From Morella rubra (Eukaryota > Streptophyta > Magnoliopsida > Fagales > Myricaceae): a DNA stretch of 64,000 nucleotides. This document shows, piece by piece, positions 12,669 through 25,045 of the stretch. The notes below the pieces were generated by a model. It worked only from the letters and a program-made list of their open reading frames with translations, was not told the DNA's origin and did no database searches. The first letter of the stretch is position 1. Every line of letters begins with the position of its first letter. The position numbers were made by a program, and so were the translations under genes. The stretch lies in the NCBI GenBank assembly GCA_003952965.2, contig CM025854.1:20010111-20074110 (forward strand), read 5' to 3'.

Positions 12669-13545
12669 AAAATAAAAATGATTAGAAGAAAATGGTCTTG
12701 CTTTTTAAGCCAGATTGTAAAGACTAAAATCTCTCAAATGCCCTCAAAATGACTTCATCTCAAAATAGCTAGGGAAATTATGTTGTGGTTAATTTCTATT
12801 GTTGGCTATATTGCATTTCCCTTGTCCTCCCTGACTGAGGGGTATTCTAGACAAGTACAAAAAATTGTTCAAGTAAAAGGGAAATGTTTGTCTTCAACTT
12901 ACCCAAGCATGTTTCTAGGCAAGGCCTTTGTCTTTTTCCTTTTTGTTGGTGTCAGACTTGAAGGAAACATGTCATGATATAAATACGGCCACAGTCTACA
13001 ACTTCTCTTTAGTATGTTCAAATAAGGGAATGATCAACTCTCAATGTAAAATTAGTCCAATTAGCATGCATTAAATAGGAATTAAAATCAACCTTTTCTT
13101 AACTTTAAATATTGAAATAAAATGCTAAAAGAATTATCCAAACAAGAGTGAAAATACATTAAAATTTTGCCATCCCAAAATTTGGCCACGACTTCCCTCA
13201 ATATCATCAACATCACATAAGTATCATCCAAAAATTACAATGAAGTTATATTACATAACGGACTAAACCATAATGAAAAAACTCCACAAAGTCTAAATTT
13301 CTCGTAGATAAATAATATTGCCTCGTGGCATGTGCTATTACATCCTGTTTCATGTTTCATTATATACTTCTGCCCTCTCTTTTTTAGAAGGTGCCTCTCA
13401 TCCCGAGATTGCGCTTCAAAACTTGCGTCCTTACAATGTCACATTTATATCAAACTAACATAGCAAAGGACACAACATGAAATGGAACTAGTTTCGTGAT
13501 ACTGAATAGTTAGTGGGTCTTCAAAGCCTACTATTGAAAATGAGA
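12669..13545. other. Palindrome core, right half, no gene recognised
   Basis: Inverted copy of 11,702-12,578. I see no gene, RNA or transposon terminus. Confidence 0.6.
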
Positions 13546-14190
13546 CACTACAAGAAATAAGACATTAGGTGACAAATTTGTGGGTGTCAAACCAATTTTT
13601 GTCACCTAAAGATGCCTTTCCCAGACAAAGCTTAATTTCATTCCCCAAAATGATCCAGGAATGCCATTTATGTCCAGACAGGTCCAAACACCGTTCAGAC
13701 AGATCTGTGGGTGACAAGATACAAGTCGTTGCAAATGTGTGAGGATTAGTATGGTCACAAATATTTCATTTTCATCTAGACAGGTATTGACCACATTCAA
13801 ACCAACTTTAGGTAATAATAATGATCATCACTAGTTAGTGACGCATTCAAAATCGTCATGCAAACTTAAAACACATTTGGACACTAACATGTATGTCCCA
13901 AGGCCAAAAAAATATTTACGTAGTCCACACGCGATAAATGTCCAGACGTTGAAAGGATGTCTGCACATTGAGAAAAACTTCTACAGTGAATCATGTGGTT
14001 CCATGTTGCACAAATTAGACAGTAATGTTGCAACTGGATGCTGGTAGGTTCGGGAAGATTTTTGAATCTGTATTAGATACAAGATGTAATGAGGTTGAAT
14101 TTGATTGGGCCATGTGTAAATTTAACTGTTGAATACCATCAGAATAGACATAAGACACGTGCGGACACTGCACTTGGAACTTAAAAACAA

Positions 14191-14700
14191 GGCGTAATTT
14201 TATAGTTTGCCCCTTAACTATGAGCAAAAATCAATGTCACCCCCATAACTATCAAAACTTATTTTTAAGTCCTCTAAGTTTCCAAAATCATCAAAGTACG
14301 CCCACCGTCCAAATTAGCCGTTAAATTAGGTGAAAAAATATGAAAAATGATCGAAATGCCCTCTAAGACAAAAGTTACTAAAAATATTTAAAAATTTATT
14401 AAAGCATAATAAAAAAATTTAAAAAAAATGCAATATTTTTTAAATAATTCTATTGAAACTCTATTTCAGTAATTATTTATTTTTAATTTATTTCTTGAAT
14501 TTTTACTTATTTTTTAAAATTTTTTCTTGGGGGCATTTCGGTTATTTCTCATGTTTTTCCATCGGACTTAATGGCTGATCTAGATGGGGGGCGTACTTTG
14601 ATAGTTTAGGAAACTTAGAGGACTTAAAAATTCATTTTGATAATTAGGGGGCAATATTGATTTTTGCTAATAATTAAGGGGCAAACTATAAAATTACCCC
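14191..14700. mobile_element. Mutator-type MITE nested in element C, right copy
   Basis: A ~510 bp foldback element: it begins GGCGTAATTTTATAGTTTGC and ends GCAAACTATAAAATTACCCC. An exact 9 bp target-site duplication TAAAAACAA sits at 14,182-14,190 and 14,701-14,709, as expected for Mutator-like elements. It has no coding capacity. Confidence 0.88.
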
Positions 14701-15091
14701 TAAAAACAAACATAGTTGTTAAAACCATATTCTCACCCATTATATTTCAATTTTCTCTCAAGCTTTTTCTCTCCAACTTCGTAAATGTTTTCAATTTTTC
14801 GAGATCTATATTCACAAGCTCGGGTAATACCTTCTTTGTGCCCTTATATTTCCATTTTCATGCATTTTGATTATTTTTGAGTGGATAGAGCACAACTATG
14901 GCTGAGTCAACTCTGTGTTCATCGAAGCTCTGTCTGAACGGATTGCTAACTATTCGGATGGATTTATATGATAATATTGTCATCTTTTACTTTGTCTGCA
15001 CGACCTTAGTACACATGCAGACAATAACGCATGTTTGAGACTTGTGCAAACGGATTAAGCAAACGTTCTGACGGTTTTTGTCAGGTTGGTC

Positions 15092-15486
15092 ATGGATCCA
15101 TCCGAGAAGAGTATCACCCATGGGCCAAGACAGAGCATCAACCAGGGGCCATAGACAGAGCGACCAACTTGGGCGGACGCTATGGTAGTGGAGCTGAATG
15201 AGAGTATCTGGATGATGGTGGAGTCGATGCAGACATTGTGCATAGATATCCATACCCGCTTGACCACTCTGGAGAATAATTTTGCTCTGATGGAGACCGG
15301 ACTGAGGGAGGATGTGATTGCTATGTGAAAGGAACTGACTTTCGTGACAGGACACGTGTCCCAATTTTACCAATCTCTCAGTACTGCCCAGATACAACTC
15401 TGGAGACTCATCAAACAGGTGGATAATATGGAGCAGCGGTTGGAGCATGTGCATGACCCCATTGGATAAGATCTCGATGAACTAAG
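15092..15486 (+). pseudogene. Coiled-coil CACTA accessory protein, element C
   Basis: It reads MDPSEKSITHGPRQSINQGP, then a stop, then TERPTWADAMVVELNESI, HTRLTTLENNFAL, a second stop, and QLWRLIKQVDNMEQRLEHV with a final DLDEL. Heptad-spaced leucines predict a coiled coil in the C-terminal half. It is the same family as the genes at 19,852 and 28,017, each placed 0.7-1.6 kb inside a CACTA terminus and read away from that terminus. In En/Spm elements a small DNA-binding protein (TNPA) is made beside the transposase; an equivalent role here is only an inference. Two stops make this copy dead. Confidence 0.65.
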
Positions 15487-15980
15487 CTATTATTTACTTA
15501 CGCTTTGTTAGTCTCACATGTACAAGACTTTATGATTATGTTTCTCATCTGAGATTTCTATCTTTGATATTTTATATTAATTATATTTTTTCATTAGTTT
15601 AACGGACGGTTAGTACGAGTACTAAGTTAACCAAACAGTTAGTACAATTATTAATAACGGAGGTTTAGTACAAAAGTATACTTAACTATATGTATGATTT
15701 AAGTAGCCAAAATGCAGTACGAAATAAATAAATTAAATTTTTTTTTTTGGTGAATTACATTCGGTGAATTAAATGATTTAAATAAATTAAATTGGGTGAA
15801 TTAAATCAATTAAATTGGGATCATTGATAACTAAATCAATTAAATAATCTTGAATTTGACTACTATACCTCCGAATGCATGAAAACAGGTTCGGATGCTT
15901 AACTTCAAACAACATTGTATTACTTATTCAAAAGTGTTTTTGAACATCGTTTGAACATTTCATAACTCGTCTAGACATTT

Positions 15981-18900
15981 TGTAATCCTCAAACCCTCTA
16001 ATTATTCTTAATTATCTTAATTATAGTAATTAATTAATTTAATAATATATTTAATTACTATTTTCGGATTTAATTATTATATTACTTTAAAAATAGGGAA
16101 AATCCCTAAAAATATCTATACATAGCCAAAAATTATGAAAAAAAATACCCTCTTTCTTATATTTTATGGCATAAATTTTTAAATAACAATTTATGTTGCT
16201 GAAAAATATTAAAATGCTATTATATCATGCGTTTAGCCCTAAATATCTTTTTAAACCCATTTTTCTTCAAACTTTTTGCATAGCTTTGTGTTACATACTT
16301 AATTAATAAGCCAATAGAATATTTTCTAGCTTAACCCTGCATCTTAGGAGTAGTTTTAGAATTTATTTCAATTCATAGGCCTAGAAATTAGGTTTTATTG
16401 CATAAAGGCTTGAAAACAAAGCCCAATGGACCTCTCCCAAGCCCAATTCAGCCCAGCCCTTCTCCAAAGTCCGACCCACCCCTTTTTGTGACTCAAAACC
16501 GGACAGCCCCTAGTTTAGTGCCCAAAGCAATTTTTTGTAATAAATTGCAATCATTAGTCATCATTGGCTTTCACCTATATCATCCAATCCCTATCCTTTG
16601 CTTGCATAGAACCTTCCACCTAGTTATAGACCTAGTGATGCCTAGTCTAGACTAACCCAAGTGCTCTAACTATGGTTTAGAGCACTATAAATAGAGAAGT
16701 GGTGTGAGGGTTATCCTCACACCAAGATCCGGAAAAATAGGGTCTTTTATAAAGAAAAGAAGTGTAGAATGGGAGATAGAGGAAGAAGAAAGGAGGAGAG
16801 GAGAAGAAGTAGCCGAGCCCCCTTGAGAAGAAGAAGAAGAAAATTTTTTGAAAGAGGTTGCAAAAGGTTGAGGTATCTTGAACTTGGCTATTTTAGAGGT
16901 TCTTATCCTAGTATCGATACTAACAGCAAGCTCAATTTAGGTTTTGAAACTCAAAGAGATCATCAAAAGTTCATAGAGATCAAGAGGTAAGGAAAGTTTT
17001 CATTTTGGTGATATTTGTTGGCATTTTGATGATTTGAGATTAGAAACATTATAGCTTGTGATCTGGAACCCTTGATTATGCTAAACATGAAGTTAGAATG
17101 ATTAGATGCATGAGAATAGTGAAAATATGGAGATTATTGCCAAACTTAGTCATAGAAACCTTTAGGATGCTTTTGATATGAATTGATGTAAATAATGGCA
17201 TGAAATGTTTGATGGATGTTTTATGGAGTATTAGAAACATATATGATGGTTTTCATGCAAAGGTTTACATGAAAAATGAAGATATGGCTAATTAGATCAT
17301 ACCTAGTCTAGTTTTGCATAATCTGTGATAGCAGTGTACCTAAGGGATTATCGCATGTAGTAAATGACCTCTTTTTTACCTCAAAATTTTTATGGTTATT
17401 GCTACACAGTACTAGGAACATTCAGTTAAAATTTTGAGTCAATTGGAGTTAGGATGAAAAAGTTATAATTACTTGAAGTTCACTGATAAAAATAGATTTT
17501 TAACTAAAACGGGTCTGTTTGTGAGTACAATGGTTGGGCTTCTTTTCTACTATTGGGGTTGACTCTAATGGGCTTAAAAACTCATACTAATTCCTATGAC
17601 ATGGGCTTGCAAGTGGAGCCCAAGTCTAGGTCCATATTGGACCTAAAATGACTAAATTAGACAACATGTGAAGTAGGCTTGTTTTCTACTACTTGGGCTG
17701 ACTCAAGTGGGCTTTTAGAACTTCTAATATGGTCAGGATATGGGCTTGCAAGCAAAGCCCAAGTCTAAGTTCTTATTGGACTTAAGACACTTAACTTTGA
17801 TTACATGTGATGTTGGACTTGTAATTTGTTAAATAGTAAAAAGTCCTAAATCAAATTCTTGATTGCTTACTGATTTAAATAAATGATTAAAATATTAGTC
17901 TTGGCTGAGTAAAAGCTCAGTAGTATTTATTTTAGAAATAAATACAAGGTATGTGATGTGATTAAATAAATTATCGTGTGAAATAATTTAATTACATGTG
18001 ATTTGTAACCGAGTTTAAGGACCCTTAATGCACATGATTAGGAAATGGTAAAAGAGCATATTTGTATTAAAAATATGCATCAAAGATATAACGAACATGG
18101 TATTTACAAATGGCATCTGCATCAATGGCGTTTGCGCCAATGGAAATAATAACGTTAGTGGGTGACGGTACCGATCACTGGGGACTGCAACCATCACTAC
18201 AGAGTAGTGGATGGCCCTGAGGTAGAGGACATAGGGGCCTTTATCCATCGTCCCAAGGCAATAGAATGCCTGAGACTATCCTAAAGTGCAATGGAAATTG
18301 GACGCACAACCCTGTCATTGGGGGTGAAATAGGGGACATGAAATGCAAAGGACAAACAACATGAGTATGGTATTCAAACTGCATATGATAGTGACATATA
18401 TTATTTTCTAAAAACATTAACTGATTATTGAATGTGAAAGTACTATTTATACCACTATTTTTCATCACATGCCCCCTATCCCTCTTACTGAGTCCTTATG
18501 ACTCACCCTATTTCCTCATCTTATAGTTGTTTACTGCTAATACAGATTATGGCGATATTCGAGTCATTTATCAACCATGAGCTCCCCACCCATGTTTTGG
18601 CTATCCATGTTCGAATCCTAGTTTCAAACTTCTTGGACGTAATCGTGGACCATCAACTCTACCTAATTCAGAAGGATCCACCATCAAATGTCTCGTACAA
18701 GAACGGCCTACTGAGGAGAATCACATCACCCTAAATTGAGTGGACCTCCCCCAACTTGATGATGATGAAGATTGAACACCTAGGGATGCTTTTGTTTTAA
18801 GTTTTATTTAGTGTTGGCTTGTCTGTACATAAACTTTGAACAATAGGGTTAGTGATCTTAATATAGGCTTATCTGTTACTAGCCTAGATTTTGTAAAGAC

Positions 18901-19127
18901 CTTAGGGTTCTCCCTAATCCCTAACCCATATACGGATAGTTGCTTTCTTTTCGGTGTACTATTTTCCTATGTACGCGTGATGGTTGCTTTGTTTTTAAGT
19001 ATTTTAGTAATTTTATTTCAACTTGACTTCAATTTTCACCATGCTTTTTCTGAGTAAATTTTACAAGTCTTCTGCTGTGTTTTCTATTAAGTAGTAAATC
19101 TTTACAGACCGCATGGAAAATCCTACA
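15981..19127. mobile_element. LTR-like block (fossil, about 3.1 kb)
   Basis: It begins TGTAATCCTCAAACCCTC and may end TCCTACA, giving the TG...CA form of a plant long terminal repeat. Inside is a promoter-like CTATAAATAGAG at 16,686, then a leader with a splice-donor-like AGGTAAGGAA at 16,986, then long non-coding DNA with two ~145 bp internal repeats built around GGGCTTGCAAG (17,550-17,770). No gag, protease, reverse transcriptase or integrase is present. The flanking 5 bp (CATTT and ATCTC) do not match, so a simple solitary LTR is not proven. It may also be part of a non-autonomous element. Its age cannot be estimated without paired LTRs, but it predates the palindrome. Confidence 0.42.
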
Positions 19128-19134
19128 ATCTCGA

Positions 19135-20360
19135 CACTACAAGAAAATGAGCTTAAGTACCCAAAATCATCCAGGAACGAAAAATCCGTTCAGACAGGTC
19201 CAAAAACCATTCAAACGGATTTCTGGTGTGACAACATACACCTCGTCGGGAATGAGTGACGATAGAAATTGTCACAAATACTTCGTAGCTGTCTGGACCC
19301 AAAAACAAACCATTCGGATGTTTTATCTGGGTGATAAAATCCAAATCGTCGTAATTGAGTGACGATTAGAATTATCAGAAATTTTACAAGTGTGTTCGGA
19401 TGTCATTTTGAAAACGTCTGTACAGACTTTACCTAACGAATAATGATCATTAGCACACGACGACCAATTAAAAATTGTCATGAACACTTAAAACCGTTCG
19501 GATGCATACATGAGCGTTCCAAAGCAAAAAGTTCAAACACGTGATGTCAAAACCTTCCAGACGGATTAAGTTCTAGAAGATTTCATGCTTTTGAATTTAA
19601 TGCTATTGAATTTTATTGTTTTTTCTTGGGCAATAATGTGGTTTCTTTGTGTTCATCGAAGTGTCATTCGGACGCTTGAATATCAACCACTACAAGAATT
19701 TTCTGTACAAACTTTGCCGTTCGGATGCTTGATTTTTTCGCATCTAGATGTTTTTCACCACATTCAAACTCCTTTTAAATGGAAACATCACCGTTTGAGT
19801 TATGTGGGGACAGATTATGCTTATGTTCATACGATTTTTGTTCGATTGACCATGGATCACCATTGTCGGGGTTCAGACAGAGCGACCAGCTTGGACGAAC
19901 GATTTAGTAGTGGAGCAGAGGGGGAGTATTCAGGCAATACTAGAGCCGACGCATTCATTGTGCATGGTGCTCCATACCACTTGACCAATCTGGAGAACAA
20001 TTTTGCTCTAACAAGGAGGGCTCTGAGGGAGGAGCTAAATGCTATGCAGATGGAACTGATTTATGAGAGAGAACACGTGGAGCATGTTCATGACGCCCTC
20101 GGACAGCTCTGGACACTCATTAAACGGGTGGAGAATGATCCCAGTCTCTCCATACCGTTCTAATACAGCTATTGACACTCATCAAATGCGTGAATAATAT
20201 GGTGGAGAAGTTGGAACATGTTCGCGACACCCTCAGACAAGATTTGGACCAACCAGCTTGTCTTCATGATTCAGACTAGTCTATGACTTATGCTTAGTTA
20301 GTGTCCCGCTTGTGATTTGGACTAGTGTCCTGTTTATGTTTTTTCGCTATTATTTACACA
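19135..20360. mobile_element. CACTA element B, right-arm copy, truncated
   Basis: It starts CACTACAAGAAAATGAGCTT at 19,135. Subterminal GTTCGGATG/GTTCAGACAG repeats run to about 19,530, and an open coding stretch covers 19,585-20,163. It ends without a second terminus at the AT-rich edge of the hAT-like fragment. A second CACTACAAGAATTTTC motif at 19,688 lies inside it. Confidence 0.78.
19852..20280 (+). pseudogene. Coiled-coil CACTA accessory protein, element B
   Basis: It begins MDHHCRGSDRATSLDER. The family frame is entered after a shift, at HLTNLENNFALTRRALREE, and continues to HVHDALGQLWTLIKRVEN before a stop at 20,161. A second, shifted segment reads LLTLIKCVNNMVEKLEHV and ends LDQPACLHDSD at 20,280. 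The LTLIK block thus appears twice, suggesting a small internal duplication compared with element A's version. The whole stretch is open for 192 codons upstream and through this region, but only the middle is family sequence. Probably dead. Confidence 0.6.
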
Positions 20361-20691
20361 AGGCCTTTTTATTTTTTTATATAATAAAAAATATATTTTA
20401 AACAGATATTTACTTTAAAATGATCTTGTATTGTATGTAATAAAAATTAAATAATTTTTTTAACAAAATAGAGCTCCCCATGAATTTTGAGCACAAACAA
20501 TTTTTGAGGCCTTAATACAAAAAAACTATTTCACAAGAAAAAGCTTTATATATGAAATATATTTTAGTTTCACTAAATTTCACTCTTACTCAAGCCTTTT
20601 TTCCCCCTCCTAATCAAACAACTTGGGGCCTTGCTTGGAGGTAGGGGCCTTAGGCAGCCGCCTAAGCTACCTTCCCCTTCAGCCGGCCCTG
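20360..20691. mobile_element. hAT-like element fragment, right-arm copy
   Basis: It ends CAGCCGGCCCTG at 20,691, mirror of the CAGGGCCGGCTG terminus at 4,559. The inner side is AT-rich and meets element B. Only one terminus is visible, so the assignment is tentative. Confidence 0.4.
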
Positions 20692-21413
20692 TATCCATCT
20701 CAGATCATCTGCAAGTTGCAAAACAAGATGCACATATTTGACTTCAAGATGATTGATGGAGTCACCCAGGCAAATACTTACAGTATATATACATAGAGTT
20801 TGACATATGTCTTGACACGTACAGTATAATACACAAGCTGTACATGTTCAGATTCACATATTATTTCTCTTTATTGAGTAGAAAAATAATAACCAGAACA
20901 ATTAATAGCATTGCAGTTGGGAAAAAGATTTTGTAGATTGATAATTCCACCTTATCCTTAAAACTAGGGTTCGGTTATGGTGCTGAGGTTTAATATGCTG
21001 ATGGACGGCTAGGATTAAATTTTCAAGATCTAATGGCTGCAAATAAGGTCACGTCAATTAATGAATTTTGACCCATGCCCGATCTGTTTTCCACATGACC
21101 TGACCCATTTTCCTCATAACCCAGATTACCTAACCCAGGGAAAAATTCAAACCCCACTTCTACTTTGCTTAATTTGAAATTTTTGTCGCACAGCTCTAGA
21201 AATATTTTGTTGCGGGTAATGGCGAAAAACCTTCATGTAAAGCAAAATCTATAAGCTATTGTGACTCGTGAAACGGATTATGTTTAAATAAAGGGTTGAA
21301 TGTGTTATACCTTGTGGCCATTCATCTTATGTTTTCTTTTTTTACATCTTTTCCTAAATTACTGCAGAGCACCATTGGCCAAGGTTGCTGGGTTCATTTG
21401 CTCAAAATCGTGC
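20692..21413. other. Flank of element A with MULE terminal fragment
   Basis: Positions 20,967-21,110 are the reverse complement of the 4,140-4,283 fragment and begin GGGTTCGGTTATGGTGCTG. This matches the left terminal repeat of the Pack-MULE at 37,995 (GGGTTCGGTTACTATGCTG). No gene is visible. Confidence 0.6.
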
Positions 21414-21559
21414 CACTACAAGAAAAAGGACTTTGGGTGACAAATGTTTTTGTCACCCAAAGTACTAAATTCATCATCTAATGTTTTGGGTGACAAAACC
21501 GAGTTGTCACTCAGTTTGTCACCTAAAGCCCGTCAGCCCAAAGTTTTGGGTGACGATTT

Positions 21560-22110
21560 TGGCGCTCTGTCGCTCGAACCCATTCGGACATTTCCCAAAC
21601 CGTCCGAACGGTGTTTTCGCCATAGCAACGAAATTGAAAATCGTCATGCCCAATACAATTCAACCGTTTGCATGAGCTGTACGAACGTATTCTCAACACG
21701 TTCAGACGGTTAATGTGAACGGTTCTTCCAGGGTGACGAAATGAATTTCTTCATCTACAATCCATGCGCATGGATATACAACATTGTCCGAACGTACAGA
21801 TATCACGTCCAGGCCCGTGCGTAAAGACGTCCGCACCGTTGTCTCATGTATGACGAAATATTTATTTGTCATCCTCCAAATTCGTTCGAACTATGACGTA
21901 TAATGTTTGGACGCTTGTTCTGTTGAACACGTTTGAACGTTTAGTTGTAGCATGCGCACTTTGCTATAAAAGGTCGTTTGCACCCGAAAAGAACCATTCG
22001 GATGGACTAATTTGACGTGATGTGTGCGGACGGATTGTTATGCGTGCGCACGTTATCAATGCCAATTAACCATTCGGACTTCCACTCATACCGTTCGAAC
22101 GGTTTTCTTT
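21560..22110. repeat. Subterminal repeat array, left end of element A
   Basis: Repeated units of the type CCGTTCGGACGG, CGTCCGAACG and CGTCCGCAC occur every 20-60 bases in both orientations. CACTA elements carry such subterminal arrays as binding sites for their TNPA-type protein; the binding role here is inferred. Confidence 0.75.
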
Positions 22111-22279
22111 GTATTTCAAATAATTTAATTAAAATTTTAAAAATAATTTACAAATAATATAAATAGAAATATATTCAATGCTCATAAAATAATAAAATAT
22201 CTACAAATATGCAATCGTTATTAAAAGTAAATAAATACATAATCAATAAGTGCTAAGAAAGTAGTAAAAATATATAAAT

Positions 22280-23754
22280 CTACCCAAATTTTTGTTTGGG
22301 TATCGAACGAGATTGCAGCTGTCTGATTTGCTCCAATAGTTGCTCACGCATCTACTCCGCCATTAGTTGTTCTCGCATTGTTTGCTCCATATCTGACCAT
22401 TTGACAAGAAGCGCTTCATATTCCAACTGTCTAGCCCTCGTCTCCTCAATTTGTAATCTGGCCTCTTCCAACCTCCGAGACAAATCAACGGACGATACTG
22501 ATGAAGATGATCCAACAGACCGTACTGAACGGCCTAAACCTCGCATGTAACCCGCTTTCGTCCCCAACACCTCAGCGAAAATCTCCACTTCGTGTATGAC
22601 TTCCCTGACTCGTACTGCAACTGTAACGCTTCCATTTTTTCCTACAAAATTAGAAAATAAAATAAAAACTAGCACATATGAAACATAAACGCACACGAAT
22701 GCATCATTAAATCTAATGTTACAACTTACAAAATTTTCTCGTGCATCTTCTAATGTCCACATGCCATCCTTATTAGTATGCGTCTTTTTATAAAGCAACA
22801 CAGTACTAATCTCATCAGATTCTGGACTTTTCTGTACACCAAAAGAAATATAAAACGTGCATATTAAAATACCTAGTCATTTATTTAAATAATTAATAAT
22901 AAAAATTTAAATTTATTACTTACTAACAACGCTCTCGAGCGTTGGAAATACCTCGCTCCCGATGTGTTTACAATCTTCAGCTTAGCTCTATTCTCCTTGT
23001 TGATTGCACTCCTCCTTTGCATTGTATATTTACAGTTGTTACCACAATTAATAATAAAATAAAATAAAATAAACATTCAGGACGGAATAAAAATGTTTAA
23101 CCTGAAATTCCTCGCTAGCGAATAAATCACAAACACAAGTCAATTCTTCCTTGTTCAAATCGGGATACGGGTGCTCTAACGCCTCTTCTTTGGAATTGAA
23201 CACCGAGTAATGCTGGAACATTCTATTTCTGTGCGTCCTGTACGTTGTGTTCATCGTAGACGTCATAGTGAAATGATCCTCAAGTCAGTCGTAATCTAGT
23301 TGGAAATCATCCTTAACATATATAACAGTTAGAAACACAAAAAAGTTTAAACAATTAAAATTTAATAAATTATACTTACCAACACTCAGTTCATCACATA
23401 CGATTTAACCCCCTCGGGACCTCCTTCCACTTACTCGTATCAAATGGGACATGTTGTCGAATGAGCGCACTAATATAACTCGAGAGCATTGAGGACGCCT
23501 TGTCATCACCGCCCATATGCCCATCAGGGATATGGACAGTCAACTTTCCTCCGGTGCTAGCCTTGAGTAAGGCAGTCCCACACGTACTATCTCATCTACA
23601 TGTTTGAACAACACATTCTTACATCTCTTACGTGGACATCTTATCATTCCACGACTATCTGATAACTACGGGCAACGCTCATAAAATCCCGAACACCATC
23701 ACTATACTTTACACTTTTGAGTCTATCAGCCTCATAAATCCAGCTTTTATCCAT
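22280..23754 (-). pseudogene. CACTA transposase remnant (TA domain + Transposase_24)
   Basis: The start ATG at 23,754 gives MDKSWIYEADRLK and DGVRDFMSVARSYQ, then after a frame change GMIRCPRKRCKNVLFKHVDE: the transposase-associated domain (PF13963-like). The DDE domain expected next (PF02992) is missing. Instead GGKLTVHIPDGHMGGDD-like sequence leads directly into the Transposase_24 (PF03004-like) region. This includes RTHRNRMFQHYSVFNSKEEA, CDLFASEEFQ, RSAINKENRAKLKI, an EVLGTKAGYMRGLGRSV-like block and a glutamate/glutamine-rich coiled-coil tail ending RSIPKQK-G. At least four exons have GT-AG borders, and in the last exon this arm is intact where the left arm is broken. It is an internally deleted, inactive transposase gene. 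Confidence 0.82.
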
Positions 23755-24239
23755 ATTGTTCCTTCAAAGATGAAAATATAAACAATAATGCAAACAATAA
23801 TACAAATATTGATGACATTCACACTCAACTCCATTTCTCCGGGTGATAGGTCCTATCCCATTCAAGTTTACAATATCACGTACTGCATGTAATTGACCCG
23901 ACTATCGTGACTGATGCTTTAGAAATTTCGACAGCATTTCCCTCAGTCCCCAGATACACGCCTACAACATTGAGCATAAACACCCACCATTGAAGGCAAG
24001 TGTACAAGCTCAATGCTGAATGTGTATCCGAAAGACAAAAGGAGATTTGCATCGAAATTTCTAAACACATCAGTCACAATATCAGATACAATTACGCACA
24101 TTACGCATATTGTAAACTCAAACTATCCATAACGTGGACAATTCAAGAATTACACCGAGTTCGTTATCCGAACTCCATGTAATTCTTAAACGGGGGCTAA
24201 GGCTACTAATTAATGAATGCATGAACATGACAGCAAAAA

Positions 24240-25045
24240 CCGTTCGGACGCTATTAACTGTCCGAACATAAAATATACCGTTCGGACCTTTTTGTAAAGC
24301 GTCCGGACGGATAAATTAAGTCAGGACGGTATATAAACCGTCCGGACTGCGATTGTCGAACAACACAGTTCTTCGCAAACAGATGACATTTTCAACACAA
24401 ATTCATGCCAAAATCAACCCAAATGACACATATTTCAATATAAACACATCACAACTAACTCCAAACTCAATTGCGATCATTTTAGACCCTAAAAGTTCGA
24501 AAAACACATACTTTGATATCCTAAAATCCATGCTTTTCATCATAAAATAAAAAAACATTTAAAACCACTAACCTTAAATGCAATCCAATTCGAAATCCCA
24601 AATGGGTTGCTCAAATTTTCTTGTTTTAATCCTTTTCGATATACTGTCCGCGATTTCCAGTCTTTCAAACGAATATAAACCGTTCGGACGAACATATATT
24701 CGTTCAGACGCCTACGTGTAAAAGATTACGAGGGAAAAACATGCCGCCTAAATTTTCATACCGTCGAACGAAGACTTACAGCTGACGACACCGTTTTAGC
24801 AACCACCAAACGACAGCGTCTGATCTCAAAAAAAACGTCCGGACTCACCATAACCGTCCGAACTCTTTCTTAACTTTCACGGCGCCGTTTGGAAACCCAT
24901 AAACGACAGCGTCTCAACACTACCATCTAAAACAAGCGTCCGAACCCTTATTAACTTACCGTCCGGACGGGTTTCTTGCGAAGTACGACGCCGTTCGACC
25001 TTACTGTAATACGTCCGGACGGTTATCCTCTTGTCCGAACGGTTT
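24240..25045. repeat. Internal array of CGTCCGGACG-type repeats
   Basis: At least ten copies of the self-complementary decamer CGTCCGGACG or one-mismatch forms (CCGTTCGGACG, CGTCCGAACG) occur here, well away from either end of element A. The mirror region 120-1,010 has the same array with more CpG decay. An internal array suggests that element A is itself a composite of two CACTA units. Confidence 0.75.

Larger units (their letters stand above)
13546..15980. mobile_element. CACTA element C, right-arm copy, truncated
   Basis: It starts CACTACAAGAAATAAGACAT, followed at once by a hairpin built on AGGTGACAAA ... TTTGTCACCT. It contains subterminal repeats with GTTCAGACAG-like units, a 9 bp-TSD MITE at 14,191-14,700 and a coiled-coil gene remnant at 15,092-15,486. 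The second terminus is lost where the LTR-like block begins. The first three flanking bases (AGA) cannot be matched to a partner. Confidence 0.8.

Noticed and set aside
9793-15454. Two identical 155-codon open frames at 9,793-10,260 (+) and 14,987-15,454 (-)
   Set aside because: They are antisense to the coiled-coil gene remnants of CACTA C and are equal only because the region is palindromic. No domain is recognisable.
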